From Nitrobacteraceae bacterium AZCC 1564 (GTDB lineage Bacteria > Pseudomonadota > Alphaproteobacteria > Rhizobiales > Xanthobacteraceae): a stretch of 64,000 nucleotides of DNA. Under the pieces are notes generated by a model. It saw only the letters and a program-made list of their open reading frames with translations. It had not been told where the DNA came from and searched no databases. This document shows, piece by piece, positions 54,251 to 62,841 of this stretch. The stretch covers positions 2,619,001-2,683,000 of the forward strand of contig JBAGRR010000001.1 in assembly GCA_036924835.1 (NCBI GenBank), read 5' to 3'. How positions within the stretch are numbered: the first letter of the stretch is position 1; every line of letters starts with the position of its first letter. The translations under genes and the position numbers were made by a program.

Positions 54251-55051
54251 ATGTACGAGACAACATATCATCGTCCGTCGAGCATCGAGGATGCCGTGGC
54301 CCTGTTCGAGAAGGGCTCAGACTCAAAATATCTCGCCGGTGGCCACACGCTGCTTCCGGTAATGAAGCAGCGGCTGGCACGGCCCTCCGACGTCATCGAC
54401 CTTGCCAAGATCCCGGCACTGGTTGGCATCTCGGCAACTGGCGATACGCTTACCATCAAGGCAGCGACGAGCTACTACGATATTCTGACCAGTGCCGATG
54501 TGAAAAAGGCAATCCCTGCTCTTGTGCACCTGACGTCAATGCTCGGAGATCCTGCTGTGCGCTATCGCGGCACGATCGGCGGCTCGATCGCCAACAACGA
54601 TCCTGCCGCGGACTATCCCGCAGCCGTGGTCGCGCTTGATGCGACGGTGAAAACCAACAAGCGCAGCATCAAGGCCGATGATTTCTTCCAGGGCCTGTTC
54701 AGCACGGCCCTCGAAGACGGTGAGATCATCACCGAGATCGCATTCCCGATCCCAGCGAAAGCGGCCTATGCGAAGATGCGGCACCCCGCCTCGCGCTTTG
54801 CGCTCACCGGCGTGTTCGTCGCAACAACAAAGGCCGGCGATGTGCGCGTCGCGGCGACCGGTGCATCACAGGATGGCGTGATGCGGGTACCTGCCATTGA
54901 AGCAGCGTTGAAGGCCAACTGGACGGCTGACGCGATTGATTCGGTAACTATCTCGGCGGATGGCTTGATCGCGGATATTCACGGAAGCGCCGATTATCGA
55001 GCCAACCTTATTAAGGTCATGGCGCAACGCGCCGTCACGGCCGCCGGCTAG
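54251..55051 (+). CDS. Molybdenum hydroxylase FAD subunit (CoxM-like)
   Basis: The 266-residue product starts at ATG 54251 with GGGAGGAAG upstream. It has the flavin-binding pattern KYLAGGHTLLPVMKQRLARPSDVIDLAKIPAL (about 34-66) and the second TIGGSIANNDPAADYPAAVVALDA (about 115-138), both typical for CoxM/XdhB. Together with the two previous genes it forms the S2M2L2-type complex; FAD passes electrons to quinone or an unknown carrier. A strong terminator follows 23 bases later, closing a three-gene operon without the usual coxDEF maturation genes. Confidence 0.94.
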   Translation: MYETTYHRPSSIEDAVALFEKGSDSKYLAGGHTLLPVMKQRLARPSDVIDLAKIPALVGISATGDTLTIKAATSYYDILTSADVKKAIPALVHLTSMLGDPAVRYRGTIGGSIANNDPAADYPAAVVALDATVKTNKRSIKADDFFQGLFSTALEDGEIITEIAFPIPAKAAYAKMRHPASRFALTGVFVATTKAGDVRVAATGASQDGVMRVPAIEAALKANWTADAIDSVTISADGLIADIHGSADYRANLIKVMAQRAVTAAG

Positions 55052-55073
55052 ACATCCTGATACAGGTAAACGC

Positions 55074-55104
55074 AAACGGCGCACAGCAATGTGCGCCGTT
55101 TTTG
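55074..55104 (+). terminator. Rho-independent terminator after the coxSLM-type operon
   Basis: Perfect 11-bp stem AACGGCGCACA / TGTGCGCCGTT (55075-55085, 55090-55100), GCAA tetraloop, followed by TTTTTGC. A textbook terminator. Confidence 0.92.
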
Positions 55105-55159
55105 CTTGGCGGATGTCATCCAGACACGGTGGCCGATACCCGTAAGCTGCCGGCTACCC

Positions 55160-55573
55160 TCAGGCTGACTTTTTCGCATGACGCACGCGCCCGAGCGCGA
55201 TCGTTCGTAAGCGACGGAAGGTGGGACATGCTGCATGACTGGGCGCGGTACAATTAGCCGCGCGCCGGAGGCCATCGCGAAGCGCCGTCAATCTTCTGAT
55301 CGTGCTATCGATCTCGTCGGCCTTCGCAGCGAGCAGGCTCCGATCGAGTCGGGTCTCGCCCCCCGCTGCCAGCATCCCGCCGATATCCGAAAGCGAAAAG
55401 CCTGCGGAACGACCGAGAGCGATCAGCGACAATCGGCCGAGAACATCGACGTCGAACGTGCGTCGCAGGCCCCGTCGGCCCAGTGACTCTATCAGTCCGA
55501 TCTCCTCATAATAGCGCAAGGTGGAGGCAGGTAGGCCGGTGCGGCGAGCAACTTCAGCGATATCGATCAGCAT
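55160..55573 (-). CDS. MerR-family transcriptional regulator
   Basis: From ATG 55573 the product has 137 residues. The winged HTH is MLIDIAEVARRTGLPASTLRYYEEIGLIESLGRRGLRRTFDVDVLGRLSLIALGRSAGFSLSDIGGML (1-70), followed by the dimerisation helix (ADEIDSTIRRLTALRDGL). The C-terminal part has two Cys (RRAANCTAPSHAACPTFRRL), which may bind a metal or sense oxidants. The gene is divergent from the methyltransferase, with about 70 bp between. A dyad centred on GTGCAC at 55589-55594 (CCTCAT-GTGCAC-TTGAAG) in that gap is a candidate operator. An earlier in-frame ATG at 55586 would cover it. Confidence 0.85.
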   Translation of the reverse strand: MLIDIAEVARRTGLPASTLRYYEEIGLIESLGRRGLRRTFDVDVLGRLSLIALGRSAGFSLSDIGGMLAAGGETRLDRSLLAAKADEIDSTIRRLTALRDGLRRAANCTAPSHAACPTFRRLRTIALGRVRHAKKSA

Positions 55574-55643
55574 TATGGTTGACCTCATGTGCACTTGAAG
55601 TGACACGATGCGCCGAATCATCGACAGCGACAAGGAAGGGCCG

Positions 55644-56480
55644 ATGGAACAGCAACAGAATGACGACCTCGCTTGGAACGCGCGTCGAGGGAATGCCTGG
55701 GCCGATCTTCAGCCGATGCTGGATCGATTGTTCTTACCCTTCGAGCAGATCCTGGCAGATGCCATCCCGACAAACAGGGGATGCCACGTCCTGGATATTG
55801 GCTGCGGCACCGGTGCCACGACGCTGGCGATAGCCAAGCGGCTGGCGACGCGCGGGGGGTGCACCGGGCTTGATGTTTCTGGCGTTCTGCTGGAGATCGC
55901 CCGACGTCGGGCGATAGCGGAAGGCACAACCAACGCGCACTTCATTCTGGGTGACGCCCAGCGCTATCGCTTCGCCCCGAACACGTTTGATGCGGTAGCA
56001 TCGCGCTTTGGCGTGATGTTCTTCGATCATCCTGAAGCCGCTTTCGCCAATATCCGGAGTGCGGTTCGTCCTGGAGGCACGCTAGCATGCGTGGTCTGGC
56101 GCAGCAGAGATGACAATGCGTTCATGGCGGCAGCGGAACGTGCTGCGGAACCGCTGCTGGGACGGAGCGATCGTCCCGATCCGAATGCTCCTGGCCAGTT
56201 CGCGTTCGCCGATGCCAATCGAGTGCGGGGGATTCTCTCGACGGCCGGCTGGGATGCAATCAAAATCAGCCCCCTCGACGTGCCATGCACCTTGTCCAAA
56301 CCTGACCTCGCCATCTACGCGCGTCGCATGGGCCGCATCGGCATGATCCTACCCGATCTTGACGAAGCCCTTCGCGCCAAAGTGACGGCGGCGCTTGATG
56401 ATGCGTTTGCGTCGTTCCTTCTGGACGATATTGCGCGGTTCGACGTTGCTTGCTGGATGGTGCAGGCGCACGCTGGATAA
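55644..56480 (+). CDS. SAM-dependent methyltransferase, divergent from the MerR regulator
   Basis: From ATG 55644 (AAGGAAGGG upstream) the product has 278 residues. It has the UbiE/Coq5-like motif I HVLDIGCGTGATTLAIAKRL (about 49-68), acidic residue in GLDVSG, then GDAQRYRFAPNTFDAVASRFGVMFF and RPGGTLACVVW. The substrate is unknown. Being divergent from a MerR gene whose C-terminal part has Cys residues, it may be induced by a metal or small molecule. An alternative start at 55608 lacks a good ribosome site. Confidence 0.85.
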   Translation: MEQQQNDDLAWNARRGNAWADLQPMLDRLFLPFEQILADAIPTNRGCHVLDIGCGTGATTLAIAKRLATRGGCTGLDVSGVLLEIARRRAIAEGTTNAHFILGDAQRYRFAPNTFDAVASRFGVMFFDHPEAAFANIRSAVRPGGTLACVVWRSRDDNAFMAAAERAAEPLLGRSDRPDPNAPGQFAFADANRVRGILSTAGWDAIKISPLDVPCTLSKPDLAIYARRMGRIGMILPDLDEALRAKVTAALDDAFASFLLDDIARFDVACWMVQAHAG

Positions 56481-56959
56481 CTGGTGCGATAGACGCACTG
56501 GCACCGTAGCCACGACAACGGGCGGCTTCGCGAGGAATGCCTGCTACAAGTAGACCGGTCGTCTATCCACTCCTCCAAGCCGTTCGTGTCAGCGACCAGC
56601 ATGAATAAAACCGCTGGCAGGAACGCCCAATGTCAGGCGCTCATACCACCACTCTCGCTCTTCGAAAGAGGCCGTTCGTTCGAGATCAGACATCCGGCGT
56701 GAACGGCGCTTCCCAACTGGCCACTAGCAACCCATCCTCTATAGTTAGCCAAGTCTGCTTGCTTGAGGTCCAGATATGTCCCGTGGGTTGAAATAAGTCG
56801 GATTATCTAGGCCGGCGCACGGTGCGCGTTACCTCTTTAAGGCCGCAATTTGGCTGAGGGGCGCCCCATTTGGCTCAAAGCTGCAGTATTCATTGGCTCT
56901 TTTGGCAAAAGTAGCCTAAAGCACGCGCAATCCACCTAACCCGTGAACCTGCCGAGGCG
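56481..56959. other. Non-coding stretch with an operator-like palindrome
   Basis: No gene is visible in these 479 bases. At 56551-56565 TAGACCGGTCGTCTA contains an 8-bp palindrome GACCGGTC and arms TAGAC / GTCTA, the form bound by many TetR regulators, yet no TetR gene lies next to it. This may be what is left of a lost regulator and promoter. The stretch ends at hairpin locus 6. Confidence 0.45.
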
Positions 56960-57123
56960 CTCGTGTGGCGGTTCAGGAGTTCGCTTCATTTTCTCCTCGT
57001 TCTTCAAGCGAAACTTCTGAACCCGAACCACGAGAATCATAGGTTTACGAGTGTCCTTTCGAATCCGAAGTTCGCGACAGAGTGCGCTGCATGATGAGGC
57101 GAACTTCGGATTCGGGACACTCG
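56960..57123. repeat. Hairpin locus 6 with CTCG/CGAG ends (two hairpins)
   Basis: Hairpin 56960-57034 (TGTGG type): CTCGTGTGG..GGTTCAGGAGTTCGC with GCGAAACTTCTGAACC..ACCACGAG. Spacer AATCATAGGTTTA. Hairpin 57048-57123 (TCC type): CGAGTGTCC TTT CGAATCCG with CGGATTCGGGACACTCG. Here the normal CTAG ends read CTCG..CGAG and CGAG..CTCG, so both strands have changed together. It lies 66 bases upstream of the helicase start. Confidence 0.92.
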
Positions 57124-57189
57124 TGTCCGCGCGCGCTCGATCCGTTCCCATTGCTTCTTGGCAATATCGCCATTCAAGGTCCGCCGTCC

Positions 57190-59082
57190 GTGAACTCTAT
57201 CTCCGCAAGCCCGCCGCTCGCCCGTGCCCTCACCGAGCGCAACTATAATGATCCAACGCCGGTGCAGAAGGCAGTCCTTGCCGAGGAAGCAGCCGACCGC
57301 GACCTGCTGGTATCCGCACAAACCGGCTCAGGCAAAACGGTAGCCTACGGGCTTGCGATCGCGCGCGATCTGCTGGGAGACGCCGAACGGCTGCCAAAAG
57401 CTACCGCGCCATTGGCGTTGATCGTCGCGCCGACCCGTGAACTGGCCTTGCAGGTGCACCGTGAGCTCACATGGCTTTATCAGCACGCCGGCGCACGCGT
57501 CGTCTCCTGTGTCGGCGGCATGGATCCCCGGCAGGAAATGCGCGAGCTCGCGGACGGCGTGCACATCGTCGTCGGCACTCCGGGGCGGCTGTGCGATCAC
57601 ATTCGCCGCAAGCGGCTCGATATCTCCGAATTGAAGGCCATCGTGCTCGACGAAGCCGACGAAATGCTCGATCTCGGCTTCCGCGAAGACATGGAATTCA
57701 TCCTCGAGGCGACACCCGAAACGCGGCGCACCTTGCTGTTTTCCGCGACCTTGCCGCGCGGCATCGCCGCACTTGCCGAGCAGTATCAACAGGACGCATT
57801 CCGCATCGAGGTCGCAGGCACCGAAGGCGGCCACGCTGACATTGAATATCGCGCTATCCGTGTGGCGCCGAGCGATGTCGAACACGCTGTGGTCAACACG
57901 TTGCGGTTCTACGAATCTCCGACCGCGATCGTGTTCTGCAACACGCGCGGCGCCGTGAACCATTTGCAGGCGGCCCTTCTGGAGCGCGGGTTCTCTGTCG
58001 TCGCACTTTCGGGCGAAATGACACAGAACGAGCGAACCAAGGCACTGCAGTCCCTGCGCGACAGTCGTTCGCGAATATGCGTTGCGACCGATGTGGCGGC
58101 ACGCGGCATCGATCTGCCAAACCTGGGACTCGTCATTCACGCCGATCTGCCGAACGATCCGGAAGTGCTGCAACACCGTTCCGGCCGCACCGGCCGTGCG
58201 GGGAAGAAGGGCGTCAGTGTTTTGCTCGTGCCACCCGCGCGTCGCCGCCGCGCCGATCTGTTGCTGAACATGGCCGATATCGACGTCATATGGGGCGTGG
58301 CACCGACCGCAGAAGAGATCCGAGCACTTGATCAGCAGCGCATGCTGCAAGGCGCGCTATTCAGCGATCAAGCAAACGATGAAGATATTGTCTTTGCACG
58401 TGCATTGCTCGCCGAGCGATCGACTGAAGAGATCGCTACCGCACTGGCCAGACTCTATCGCTCGCAGCTCCCCGCGCCGGAAGATATTCTCGATCCGGGC
58501 GAAAATCGCCGTTCAAGTGATGATCGAAGATCGAAAGACAAGCGGGATACGAGCGGAAGCGGTCAAGCCCGCAAAGGAAAGTCTCGCGGACTGCCTGAAG
58601 GTGGCGTCTGGTTTCGCGCCGCGATCGGACGGCGGAAGAATGCCGAGGCTCGATGGCTTCTGCCGATGATTTGCCGGCGCGGGAATATCAGCAAGCAAGA
58701 CATTGGTACGATCCGAATTTTCGACACCACGACGGAGTTCGAGGTTTCGGTCCACGCCGCTGACGAATTCGCGCTTCAGATAAAACGGCCGGACAAAGAA
58801 GATAACATCCGGATTGAGGCTTTACCCGATGGGCCGCAGCGTGAGAGCATCTCGACGGAACGGAGCTTGCGCAAGCCCATGCACGGCGGCAACAGTAACG
58901 AGCCACATCACAAGGACAGGCGGCACTCGGAAGAGAAGCCGCGAGGCAAAGAGCCTCACCAGTTCAAGAGTCCACCGCCACGTGGCAAAAAGCCGAAACG
59001 CAGTAAAGCTGCCGACAATCCAGCATGGCCAACGGTCGAAAAGCCAGCGTTCGGGAAAAAGAAAAAGAAACGCCGTCACTGA
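57190..59082 (+). CDS. DEAD-box RNA helicase (DeaD/CsdA-like) with basic tail
   Basis: From GTG 57190 the product has 630 residues; the open frame to 57082 runs through hairpin locus 6. Helicase motifs are complete: Q-motif NYNDPTPVQKAVL, SAQTGSGKT (Walker A), APTRELALQV, GTPGRLCDHI, DEADEMLDLG, FSATLPRG, ATDVAARGIDL, and HRSGRTGRAGKKG. About residues 470-560 hold a DbpA-type RNA-binding domain (GGVWFRAAIGRRKNAEARWLLPMIC). The last 70 residues are Lys/Arg-rich (GKKKKKRRH). It should remodel structured RNA, e.g. in ribosome assembly or cold adaptation. The closing 11-bp stem after the stop is listed separately. Confidence 0.93.
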   Translation: MNSISASPPLARALTERNYNDPTPVQKAVLAEEAADRDLLVSAQTGSGKTVAYGLAIARDLLGDAERLPKATAPLALIVAPTRELALQVHRELTWLYQHAGARVVSCVGGMDPRQEMRELADGVHIVVGTPGRLCDHIRRKRLDISELKAIVLDEADEMLDLGFREDMEFILEATPETRRTLLFSATLPRGIAALAEQYQQDAFRIEVAGTEGGHADIEYRAIRVAPSDVEHAVVNTLRFYESPTAIVFCNTRGAVNHLQAALLERGFSVVALSGEMTQNERTKALQSLRDSRSRICVATDVAARGIDLPNLGLVIHADLPNDPEVLQHRSGRTGRAGKKGVSVLLVPPARRRRADLLLNMADIDVIWGVAPTAEEIRALDQQRMLQGALFSDQANDEDIVFARALLAERSTEEIATALARLYRSQLPAPEDILDPGENRRSSDDRRSKDKRDTSGSGQARKGKSRGLPEGGVWFRAAIGRRKNAEARWLLPMICRRGNISKQDIGTIRIFDTTTEFEVSVHAADEFALQIKRPDKEDNIRIEALPDGPQRESISTERSLRKPMHGGNSNEPHHKDRRHSEEKPRGKEPHQFKSPPPRGKKPKRSKAADNPAWPTVEKPAFGKKKKKRRH

Positions 59083-59100
59083 ATCAATGGTCGAATGCCT

Positions 59101-59128
59101 GAACGATCGCTCCCTACAGCGATCGTTC
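59101..59128. terminator. Bidirectional hairpin between helicase and che cluster
   Basis: Perfect 11-bp stem GAACGATCGCT / AGCGATCGTTC (59101-59111, 59118-59128) with loop CCCTAC between two convergent genes. There is no U-run on either strand, so termination is likely but not certain. Confidence 0.55.
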
Positions 59129-59146
59129 ATTGCGCCCTGTGATCCG

Positions 59147-60886
59147 CTAGAAAAACAACACGTCGTCGGCGCTATCCTGTGCCGGTTCGCTCATGGCAAA
59201 CTTCTGAGATAGGCCAACGCGCTGCGCAAATTGTTGGTGAACATCCCGCTCACTCACCATGGTGTATTGCTCATAGAGATCGTCGAAGACATTTTCGATT
59301 GCGAATGCTTCATCAGCCGACAATTTGACCGGGCTTCCGTTAACCGCCTCTAATTGCCGAGCAACCTCCGGAAGCGTCGCAGCTTTTCCACTCAGAACTG
59401 ACAAAGATGTCTGCGCATCAGCCATCAGCTCCTCGAATTGCGAACCTTCCTGCACAAGACGCGCCATTAACTGATTGAGTTGGCCGTTCCCTGCCTCGAT
59501 CTCCTGAATTGCGTGCAGGATCGACGGCTCGAGATCGGACATCTTCGAAGAATCGCCCTCGATGCGAAGACGCTTAAGATTTCCAGCGGCTCCTTCGATA
59601 TTATCAAGGATCGGCTTCAACTGGTCGGCGCCCGCGGAGATGTTATCCGCCGTCGCCTTGAGTTCGTTCGCGATCACGACAAATGCGCGACCCTTTACCC
59701 CAAGCTGCGCAGCCTTAAGCCCGGCATTCATGCCGATCAGGATGATATCGACGATGGTTTCAGCCAGAGCGGTAATGGCCGACCGGAATTTCCCCAACGT
59801 CTCTTCGACAACCGACAATGCATCTTCAACCGATTGCCTGGAGTTTTCGCACGTGCTTATCAACGCCGACGCTTGAGCCAGTGCTTGCTTCATCGTGGAC
59901 AGGAACGACGTCATATCGCCGTCGCCGCCGTATAATGAACGACCGTGACCGACGATTTCCGTCGCATCAGCGACCAACGCCCTCAGAGAGCGGTCAATAT
60001 CGCGGATATCCCCGTCGAAGCTCGTCGCGGAGCTTTTAAGCTGAGAGACTTGAAGCTGGCAGATCAAGCGCGCCGTCTGCTCATCGATCTGCGCATCGTC
60101 GACTGCCGGAGCCAGGCTTGGCTCCGAGCCGGCCGCGATGCGCAACCCGCGGCACACGTGCTCGAGGCGCTGCCGGGTGCTGTCTCCTGCCTGCAGAGAA
60201 ACAATCGCGACGCCGACCGCTTCAGCTATTCTCTTCGTGCTCGCGCTTGTTGATTCAGCAAGGCGTACGCTGTCCGTCTGACGGCCCTGCATTCCCGAAT
60301 GCGCGCAGGTCAATTCATCACTGACCGATAAAAGCTGAGCACGATAACGTCCTTCGAAGTCCCGCTGACGGCTCAGGGCAACGCTGATAGCGTCCACAAG
60401 TCGCTGCTGATCATCCGTACAGGCATCGACCGACGACTGCACAGCTTTTGCAAGCTCAAATGCCTCCTGAGTAAAATCGAGAAAGCTTTCCTGACTTGTA
60501 TCGAGCGCCGCCGCCTCGATACGCGCACTGCGCGCGATAATCATGACCATCTGGATCTGCTTGACCAGCGGCTTCAAAACGTTGGAGGCTTCGCTAGCAC
60601 TGGCGCCAATAGCGCCAAGGAGCGCACTTTCCTGCGGCAGCACCTCCGCAAGCCCCGTCAGCTTCGCGGCAATATCATGTAGCGCTGTCGTTGCGCCTTC
60701 AATCTTGGCTCCGGAGAGCTCGTCGGACAAAAGCGCAAGTCCGCCGTTGAGGTCCTGGAATATCGCATGACCGCGTCCAAGGTGATTTCCGACCTGCGCG
60801 AACGTCGTCTCGATCTGAGAGACCACGTCCTCGACCGAAGTGACGGCGCTCATGACATCGGCTGGAGAGCAATTCGACATGGTCAT
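59147..60886 (-). CDS. Soluble receptor-like protein with degenerate chemoreceptor tip
   Basis: From ATG 60886, overlapping the cheB stop (ATGA), the product has 579 residues and no membrane helix. It is almost all coiled-coil helix. About residues 370-420 read IILIGMNAGLKAAQLGVKGRAFVVIANELKATADNI, recognisably the chemoreceptor tip (family: LNATIEAARAGE..[15 protein letters not shown]) but with key tip Glu and Arg changed (EAARAGE is KAAQLGV). The C-terminal tail is acidic and ends DDVLFF. Position as last gene of mcp-cheW-cheR-cheB suggests it still acts in the pathway, perhaps as scaffold or decoy. It could bind no CheW. Confidence 0.8.
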   Translation of the reverse strand: MTMSNCSPADVMSAVTSVEDVVSQIETTFAQVGNHLGRGHAIFQDLNGGLALLSDELSGAKIEGATTALHDIAAKLTGLAEVLPQESALLGAIGASASEASNVLKPLVKQIQMVMIIARSARIEAAALDTSQESFLDFTQEAFELAKAVQSSVDACTDDQQRLVDAISVALSRQRDFEGRYRAQLLSVSDELTCAHSGMQGRQTDSVRLAESTSASTKRIAEAVGVAIVSLQAGDSTRQRLEHVCRGLRIAAGSEPSLAPAVDDAQIDEQTARLICQLQVSQLKSSATSFDGDIRDIDRSLRALVADATEIVGHGRSLYGGDGDMTSFLSTMKQALAQASALISTCENSRQSVEDALSVVEETLGKFRSAITALAETIVDIILIGMNAGLKAAQLGVKGRAFVVIANELKATADNISAGADQLKPILDNIEGAAGNLKRLRIEGDSSKMSDLEPSILHAIQEIEAGNGQLNQLMARLVQEGSQFEELMADAQTSLSVLSGKAATLPEVARQLEAVNGSPVKLSADEAFAIENVFDDLYEQYTMVSERDVHQQFAQRVGLSQKFAMSEPAQDSADDVLFF

Positions 60887-61968
60887 CAAGCCGCCTGACC
60901 GGCATCGTGCCAGAGCATGATCTCTCTGGAGATTTTTGACAGCGATACGATCTTTTCAACCGCTCCACATGCGATGGCTTCTTTCGGCATGCCGAAAACC
61001 ACACAGCTCTCTTCGTCCTGCGCACGCGTTGCTGCACCAAGCTTACGCATTTCCAGCAGGCCTTTTGCGCCGTCATCGCCCATGCCGGTCATAATGATTC
61101 CGAGTGCATTTTTTCCGGCATACTGTGCCGCCGAACGGAAGAGGACGTCGGCCGACGGGCGGTGGCGCGAGACAGGAGGGCCATCCTTGATTGCGATATG
61201 ATAGCGAACGCCGGTCCGTTGCAGCAGCATGTGCCTGCTTCCCGGCGCGATATACGCCGTTCCGGGCAGCACGGGCTCGCCGTCCTCCGCTTCCTTGACG
61301 TCGATCTCGCAGATCCCATTGAGCCGCCGTGCAAAGGCGGCGGTAAAGCCCTGCGGCATGTGCTGAACAATCAGAATACCGGGACAGGCGCGGGGCAGAA
61401 CTTCCAGAACGTCTCGAAGAGACTCCGTTCCGCCGGTCGAGACACCAATGCAGACAATACGTGCGGTTTCGGGGCGAGGCCGGCCTGCCACGGGTGGCGG
61501 CATGATTGCATCGGCCGTCAATTTCGCTTCCACGGGACGCCGCGCAGCGCGCGGACGAACTCGAGCACGAGCAGCGGATTTTACGGCCTCACGCAAACGT
61601 CCTGACGATTCCATGAGAGCCTGGCGCGTATCTACCCGTGGTTTTGGAACGATGTCGACAGCGCCGGCCTCGAATGCCTCGAACATCAGGTTCGAACCTT
61701 GCTCGGTCAGCGTCGAGCAAATGATCACGGGGATTGGCCGCTGCGCCATGATCTTGCGCAAGAATGTCATTCCATCCATACGCGGCATCTCGATGTCGAG
61801 AATGATCACATCCGGCAATTCATCCTGCAGCCGTTTCGCTGCGGCAAACGGATCGGATACAGCGGCCATCACTTCGATGTCGGGATCTTCGTTCAGAATG
61901 GTGGAGAGGATTTGGCGAACCGATGCGGAGTCATCGACAATCAGAACCCGAACTTTCTTCTTCAACAT
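60886..61968 (-). CDS. cheB: Chemotaxis protein-glutamate methylesterase/deamidase
   Basis: The 360-residue product has an N-terminal receiver (D12/D13 acidic pair, phospho-acceptor D58 in ILDIEMPRMDG, Lys in VPKPRVD), a linker, and the esterase domain with S177 (GVSTGG), H203 (QHMPQG) and D298/D299 (MGDDG). It removes methyl groups from receptor Glu side chains when phosphorylated by CheA. The start is 3 bases after the cheR stop and its own stop overlaps the next gene. Confidence 0.96.
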   Translation of the reverse strand: MLKKKVRVLIVDDSASVRQILSTILNEDPDIEVMAAVSDPFAAAKRLQDELPDVIILDIEMPRMDGMTFLRKIMAQRPIPVIICSTLTEQGSNLMFEAFEAGAVDIVPKPRVDTRQALMESSGRLREAVKSAARARVRPRAARRPVEAKLTADAIMPPPVAGRPRPETARIVCIGVSTGGTESLRDVLEVLPRACPGILIVQHMPQGFTAAFARRLNGICEIDVKEAEDGEPVLPGTAYIAPGSRHMLLQRTGVRYHIAIKDGPPVSRHRPSADVLFRSAAQYAGKNALGIIMTGMGDDGAKGLLEMRKLGAATRAQDEESCVVFGMPKEAIACGAVEKIVSLSKISREIMLWHDAGQAA

Positions 61969-61971
61969 CGA

Positions 61972-62826
61972 TCAGCTCCTGCTCTCGATTTTGAAAATCG
62001 TCGGTTGAACCTGTTTCAGGCCAACAGAACCTTGGTGAACCATGGATTCCGAATGACCCACCAAAAGATATCCTCCGGGCCGGAGATGGCTGCAGAGCCG
62101 ATCAACCACTTTCCGCTGGGTTGCCTTTTCGAAGTAGATCAAGACATTCCGGCAGAAGATGATGTCGACATCCCGATCGACGGGATAGGCCTGATCCATC
62201 AAGTTCATTCGCACGAAGTTCACCGTCCGGCGCAACTCAGGAACAACGCGGACCTCAGAACTCGTCTTATCGCGAGATCTCAGGAAGTAGCGCTTTGCCA
62301 AATCGTCCGGCACCGGCGCAATCATCTCCTTCGAGTAAATCCCGAGCTTTGCCAGACGCAGCACGCTGGTTGAAATATCGGTTCCAAGAATCCGAAACTG
62401 GAAACGCGACCCGTTTCTCAGCATGTTGTCGAGAACAATCGCTGTTGTGTAGGCTTCCATTCCTGTCGAGCAGGCGGCACTCCAGATTTTAAGAGCTTGC
62501 GACCCACGGCCACGCCGGCCCAGAAGATCATGGACCGCGACGTCGCGGAGAAAATCGAAATGCGACGGCTCCCGAAAGAAGTCTGTTTTGTTCGTCGTCA
62601 CGCAGTCGATGAGGTGGACAAGCTCCGTTTCCAGATATTCACCATCGAGCAGACGCTCCGCGTATTCGTTGACGCTTGCATGATGGAGTGCGCGAACGCG
62701 CTTCTGAAGCCTGCCTTCAAGCATAAGGCGCTTAGCGGGCGGCAATTTGATTCCAACGTGCCCTTCCACCAATTCGGCGATCGAACGAAACTGACGGTCA
62801 GTTAAACGTGCTACGGATCCAGACAT
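61972..62826 (-). CDS. cheR: Chemotaxis protein methyltransferase
   Basis: The 284-residue product has the CheR N-terminal helical domain (LTDRQFRSIAELVEGHVGIKLPPAKRLMLEGRLQKRVRAL) and the C-terminal SAM domain with FFREPSHFDFL, KIWSAACSTGMEAYTTAIVL, and VDIIFCRNVLIYFE. It methylates receptor Glu residues. It lies between cheW and cheB in one transcript (15 and 3 bases apart). Confidence 0.96.
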   Translation of the reverse strand: MSGSVARLTDRQFRSIAELVEGHVGIKLPPAKRLMLEGRLQKRVRALHHASVNEYAERLLDGEYLETELVHLIDCVTTNKTDFFREPSHFDFLRDVAVHDLLGRRGRGSQALKIWSAACSTGMEAYTTAIVLDNMLRNGSRFQFRILGTDISTSVLRLAKLGIYSKEMIAPVPDDLAKRYFLRSRDKTSSEVRVVPELRRTVNFVRMNLMDQAYPVDRDVDIIFCRNVLIYFEKATQRKVVDRLCSHLRPGGYLLVGHSESMVHQGSVGLKQVQPTIFKIESRS

Positions 62827-62841
62827 TGCAGCTCGCTTCGA

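Noticed and set aside
51316-55051. Carbon monoxide dehydrogenase (CoxSLM)
   Set aside because: The large subunit has AYRGAGR, the form II loop, not AYxCSFR; gene order is S-L-M and cox maturation genes are absent.
55579-55609. MerR-type 19-bp-spacer promoter for the methyltransferase
   Set aside because: A TTGACC is present, but the -10 at 19 bases (CACGAT) is too weak to call; only the GTGCAC dyad is kept as a comment.
16952-57123. CRISPR array or clustered direct repeats
   Set aside because: The repeats are dispersed hairpins, not regularly spaced direct repeats, and no cas genes are present.
16952-57123. Plain transcription terminators
   Set aside because: The CTAG hairpins lack U-runs, are in tandem, lie mostly upstream of genes and occur in both orientations.
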